A program made the translations under genes and the position numbers. This document shows, one piece after another, positions 63,301 through 64,000 of a stretch of DNA of 64,000 nt (position 1 is the stretch's first letter; each line of letters opens with the position of its first letter). Below the pieces are notes generated by a model that worked only from the letters and a program-made list of their open reading frames with translations, was not told the origin of the DNA and made no database searches. Source of the stretch: Thalassomonas viridans (GTDB taxonomy: Bacteria > Pseudomonadota > Gammaproteobacteria > Enterobacterales > Alteromonadaceae); assembly GCF_000948985.2 (NCBI RefSeq), contig NZ_CP059734.1, positions 372,001 to 436,000 on the forward strand. Direction: 5' to 3'.

Positions 63301-64000
63301 TCCCTAACCCGTTTGTTGATAAAACTAAAGCCAACACTGGGCCCAACAGCAGTGAGCGTTTATATAAGACCGGCGATTTAGTGCGTTACCTGCCGGACGG
63401 TAACCTGGAATTCTTGGGGCGCATCGACCACCAGGTCAAAATACGCGGCTTCCGGATAGAGTTGGGGGAAATAGAGCAGCAATTATTATCACATGATGAA
63501 GTGAATGATGCCGTGGTTGTCGCCCTGGAAAGCGGGGAAGGGGATAAGCGCCTGGCGGCGTATGTAACCTGTGATAACGCATCAGCCATGCTTGCTGATA
63601 ATGAAGAGGCTCAAAGGTTACGCCGTGATTTCCTTGCTTCCCTAAAAGCAAGCCTGGCCCAAGACTTGCCCGATTACATGGTGCCCTCAGCCTTTATGCT
63701 GCTTGAACAGTTACCCTTAACCCCCAACGGCAAGGTGGACCGTAAGGGCTTACCGGCGCCTGATATGTCCCAGCAGCAAAAGGCCTATGTGGCCCCGGTG
63801 ACCGAGACAGAGAAACGGTTATGTGACATCTGGCAAGAGGTGTTGGGGCTTGAGCAGGTGGGCATGACAGATAATTTCTTCGAACTCGGCGGCCATTCAT
63901 TGCTTGCAACGAAACTGGTTGCGGCGGTTAATACGCATTTAGGCATTGAAGCGCCGCTAAAGCTTTTGTTTAGCGCACCGACCCTTGCCGGGTTCTCATC
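57375..64000 (+). CDS. NRPS-4: docking-C-A-PCP-C-A-PCP (partial, runs off window)
   Basis: At least 2208 residues, open at the window end. The start is a GTG at 57375 whose GTGA overlaps the NRPS-3 stop; the first residues (IHVLNVIRQLSDAGVFVFVEDG) form a TubC-type docking domain. Layout: docking 57375-57560; C 57590-58930; A 58970-60510; PCP 60540-60760; C 60800-62150; A 62200-63750; PCP 63780-63990. By-eye codes: first A D-A-T-K-Y-G-Q-V-A-K (T239/K278 resemble published Asp/Asn codes); second A D-A-K-N-I-G-A-I-N-K (not assigned; A236/K239 occur in Glu-type codes). Both C domains show HHIASDGW. The absence of a thioesterase so far means the line continues to the right. Confidence 0.93.
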   Translation, partial: MIHVLNVIRQLSDAGVFVFVEDGKLKTRSDESALTPQVISLIKNNKAELIEYFSKEYAQHQTIKRREAGPNPLSFAQQRLWLLDKIDGGSSHYNIPVALRLTGELNVDALTKALTSIIERHESLRTYFIEGDNGQPLQIVRPAAALEIPVTDISSLPAEQRELDLAGLVSAEAGKPFDLNADVMLRAQLVKVSEQSHVLLATMHHIASDGWSMGILINEFSTLYGAYVRGDENPFPPLEIQYADYARWQRDWLQGEVLDKQIGYWQAQLAGLPAVHNLPLDKARPKVQTFNGASHYSVIEPKVQGKLNDLCQEVGGTLFMGLHAAFSVLLSRYSNESDIVVGTPIANREQAEVARLIGFFVNTLVLRSDLSGKPNFAALLEQSKQMLLDAYAHQQVPFEQLVETLQPERSLSHSALFQVMLVLQNNEQGTLELPGLTLSPVEQPGDIAKYDLTLSVTETQNGLQLSWGYNCDLFHAGTIARMAKHFGLLLTGLVNAPQESVFAVEMLPAEEVHQQGVQWNGTAVDYPKDKCLHQLFEQQAQETPDAVALVFEESRLSYGELNAKANQLAHYLIGERGVTPDTLVGICAERSLEMIVGILGVLKAGGAYVPLDPEYPAARLAYMLEDANLSTVLTQEKLKGETQVKDSQAVILDSEEMSTRLQEYPTDNVIVDSLTPSHLAYVIYTSGSTGKPKGVMVAHQAIANYLLSNRKFCQEVSGSYVNTSICFDATVTSLWLPLVSGKYCKLSSLANAESAPELLSEIGGKQALLFKLTPSHLEFLQDARAEVDAGHVFYVGGEQFVASKYHKLPESLKKSLFINQYGPTEATVACAAFPVDGRRAYQGVIPVGKPINNTELFVLGGAGEMVPVGSPGELYIGGSGLARGYLNNPELTAGKFMPNPFFDKNNANSSERLYKTGDLVRWLPDGNIEFLGRIDHQVKIRGFRVELGEIEQQLLRHDAVNDAVLVARESDAGDKRLAAYVTHDKAAVMLADNEEARLLRHGFIDSLKAGLAQALPDYMVPSAFVVLEQLPLTPNGKVNRKGLPAPDMSEQQKSYVAPETETEKWLCEIWQEVLGVERVGTRDNFFELGGHSLLATRLIAAVNTRLGIEAPLKLLFSAPTIAGFASKIAALAPGLARPAIYPVSREQALLSSFSQQRLWLLDKIDSGSVHYNMPGALRLAGDLDIEALNRALNTIIERHESLRTHFVEGSDGQPLQLIRPFAGIEVPMTDLSSLPEAERESGLADLVSAEAGKPFDLAADLMLRGQLVKVAEQAHVLLVTMHHIASDGWSMGILINEFCALYSAYTRGKENPFPPLDIQYADYAQWQRAWLQGEVLDEQVGYWQKQLAGLPAVHNLPLDNPRPKVQTFNGAYHYSVIDSKVHNKLNSLCQEVDGTLFMGLHAAFSVLLSRYSNESDIVVGSPIANREQAEVAQLIGFFVNTLVLRSDLSGKPSFAVLLEQSKQMLLDAYAHQQVPFEQLVETLQPERSLSHSALFQVMLVLQNNEQGTLELPGLTLSPVEQPGDIAKYDLTLSVTESQNGLHLSWGYNSDLFNTDTIARMAKHFELLLAGLVNAPQENVFAIDMLPAEEVRQQLTKWNDTQADFPNDKCIHTLFEEQAQCTPDAVALVFEESRLTYGELNEKANRLAHYLIRERGITPDTLVGICVERSLEMIVGIMGILKAGGAYVPLDPAYPAARLAYMLEDANLSTVLTQEKLKGKIPVENSQAVILDGEEMSARLQAYPTDNIAVDGLTSSHLAYVIYTSGSTGNPKGVMVEHKNIMSFNQSFIEHLNLLGASDDSSWLWANSFSFDASIKGLLCLLQGNKVVIASEMDSKSPEAILSLIKRHNIEVYNANPYMLESLIMHMKEAGEAPLSLISGGEQISKNIFYKLQSYVDKHGRRLINAYGPTETTINSAYAVLTDRVIIGRPTKNTQLYVLDKYHTPVPVGAFGELYIGGAGLARGYLNQAELTREKFIPNPFVDKTKANTGPNSSERLYKTGDLVRYLPDGNLEFLGRIDHQVKIRGFRIELGEIEQQLLSHDEVNDAVVVALESGEGDKRLAAYVTCDNASAMLADNEEAQRLRRDFLASLKASLAQDLPDYMVPSAFMLLEQLPLTPNGKVDRKGLPAPDMSQQQKAYVAPVTETEKRLCDIWQEVLGLEQVGMTDNFFELGGHSLLATKLVAAVNTHLGIEAPLKLLFSAPTLAGFS
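60062..60660 (+). repeat. Long near-identical segment, copy 2 (NRPS-4)
   Basis: Partner of 52341-52939, ending just past the carrier serine, after which the two diverge. See copy 1. Confidence 0.85.
63241..64000 (+). repeat. Long near-identical segment, copy 2 (NRPS-4)
   Basis: Partner of 40223-40982. The match reaches the window end and may go on. See copy 1. Confidence 0.85.

Noticed and set aside
37585-64000. Many open frames of 60-140 codons antisense or out of frame in the NRPS genes
   Set aside because: They recur at the same place in each repeated C or A domain, as expected for shadows of conserved coding sequence.
27940-64000. Possible epimerase, methyltransferase or terminal thioesterase domains
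   Set aside because: I looked for their motifs between and after carriers and saw none. D residues could still come from dual C domains or external enzymes, and the thioesterase may lie to the right.
1-64000. tRNA, rRNA and CRISPR arrays
   Set aside because: No cloverleaf, rRNA-like or regularly spaced repeat-spacer pattern was noticed on reading; a dedicated search was not possible.

Overview
The window looks like a chromosomal segment of a marine gammaproteobacterium, probably Colwelliaceae (Thalassomonas-like). That placement is inference from the overall gene style (PEP-CTERM protein, PhnW, NfsB-type nitroreductase, marine-type RiPP leaders, very large NRPS genes). No rRNA, tRNA or CRISPR array was seen.

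Left part (1-20 kb), mixed accessory and housekeeping genes: phnW; a PEP-CTERM exported protein; a LysR regulator divergent from an antibiotic-biosynthesis-monooxygenase-fold gene, with a perfect palindrome between them; an NfsB-type nitroreductase; a lanthipeptide locus on the minus strand (a mersacidin/lichenicidin-type precursor, a LanM synthetase, and farther downstream a second precursor with a different leader type); a di-haem cytochrome c peroxidase fused to a PPC-like domain; a TPR sensor kinase with its OmpR-type response regulator; a quinone-oxidoreductase-like MDR; an FKBP isomerase; an AraC regulator; and a methyltransferase. Two very small genes about 7.6 kb apart (5323-5496 and 12960-13145) encode related proteins of unknown function.

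Right part (20.8-64 kb), a large lipopeptide NRPS cluster that runs off the window. It starts with a TolC-family protein, a fatty-acid-hydroxylase-family membrane protein and a type II thioesterase on the minus strand. An IS3 remnant and a row of hairpins follow. The plus-strand biosynthetic genes are then a lipoprotein, a VOC protein, a fatty-acyl-AMP ligase fused to a carrier domain, NRPS-1 (C-A-PCP), an FAD-dependent oxygenase-like protein, a cyclic-peptide-type ABC exporter, NRPS-2 (C-A-PCP-C-A-PCP), a PhyH/EctD-like dioxygenase, NRPS-3 (C-A-PCP-C-A-PCP-sulfotransferase-C-A-PCP) and NRPS-4 (C-A-PCP-C-A-PCP, open at the window end). Each NRPS subunit begins with a TubC-type docking domain. 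At least eight residues are encoded after the fatty acyl starter. No epimerase and no terminal thioesterase domain lies inside the window.

Most striking feature: the second adenylation domain of NRPS-2 is interrupted between core motifs A5 and A6 by an essentially complete EctB-type diaminobutyrate aminotransferase (about 43399-44630). The insert keeps the PLP lysine and the other recognisable EctB motifs, and the A-domain motifs resume cleanly after it. The simplest model is that the enzyme makes 2,4-diaminobutyrate from aspartate semialdehyde where it is activated. An EctD-like dioxygenase is the very next gene. Together with the in-line sulfotransferase and a first A domain that lacks the usual amino-group-binding Asp, this suggests an acylated, possibly sulfated peptide of unusual composition.
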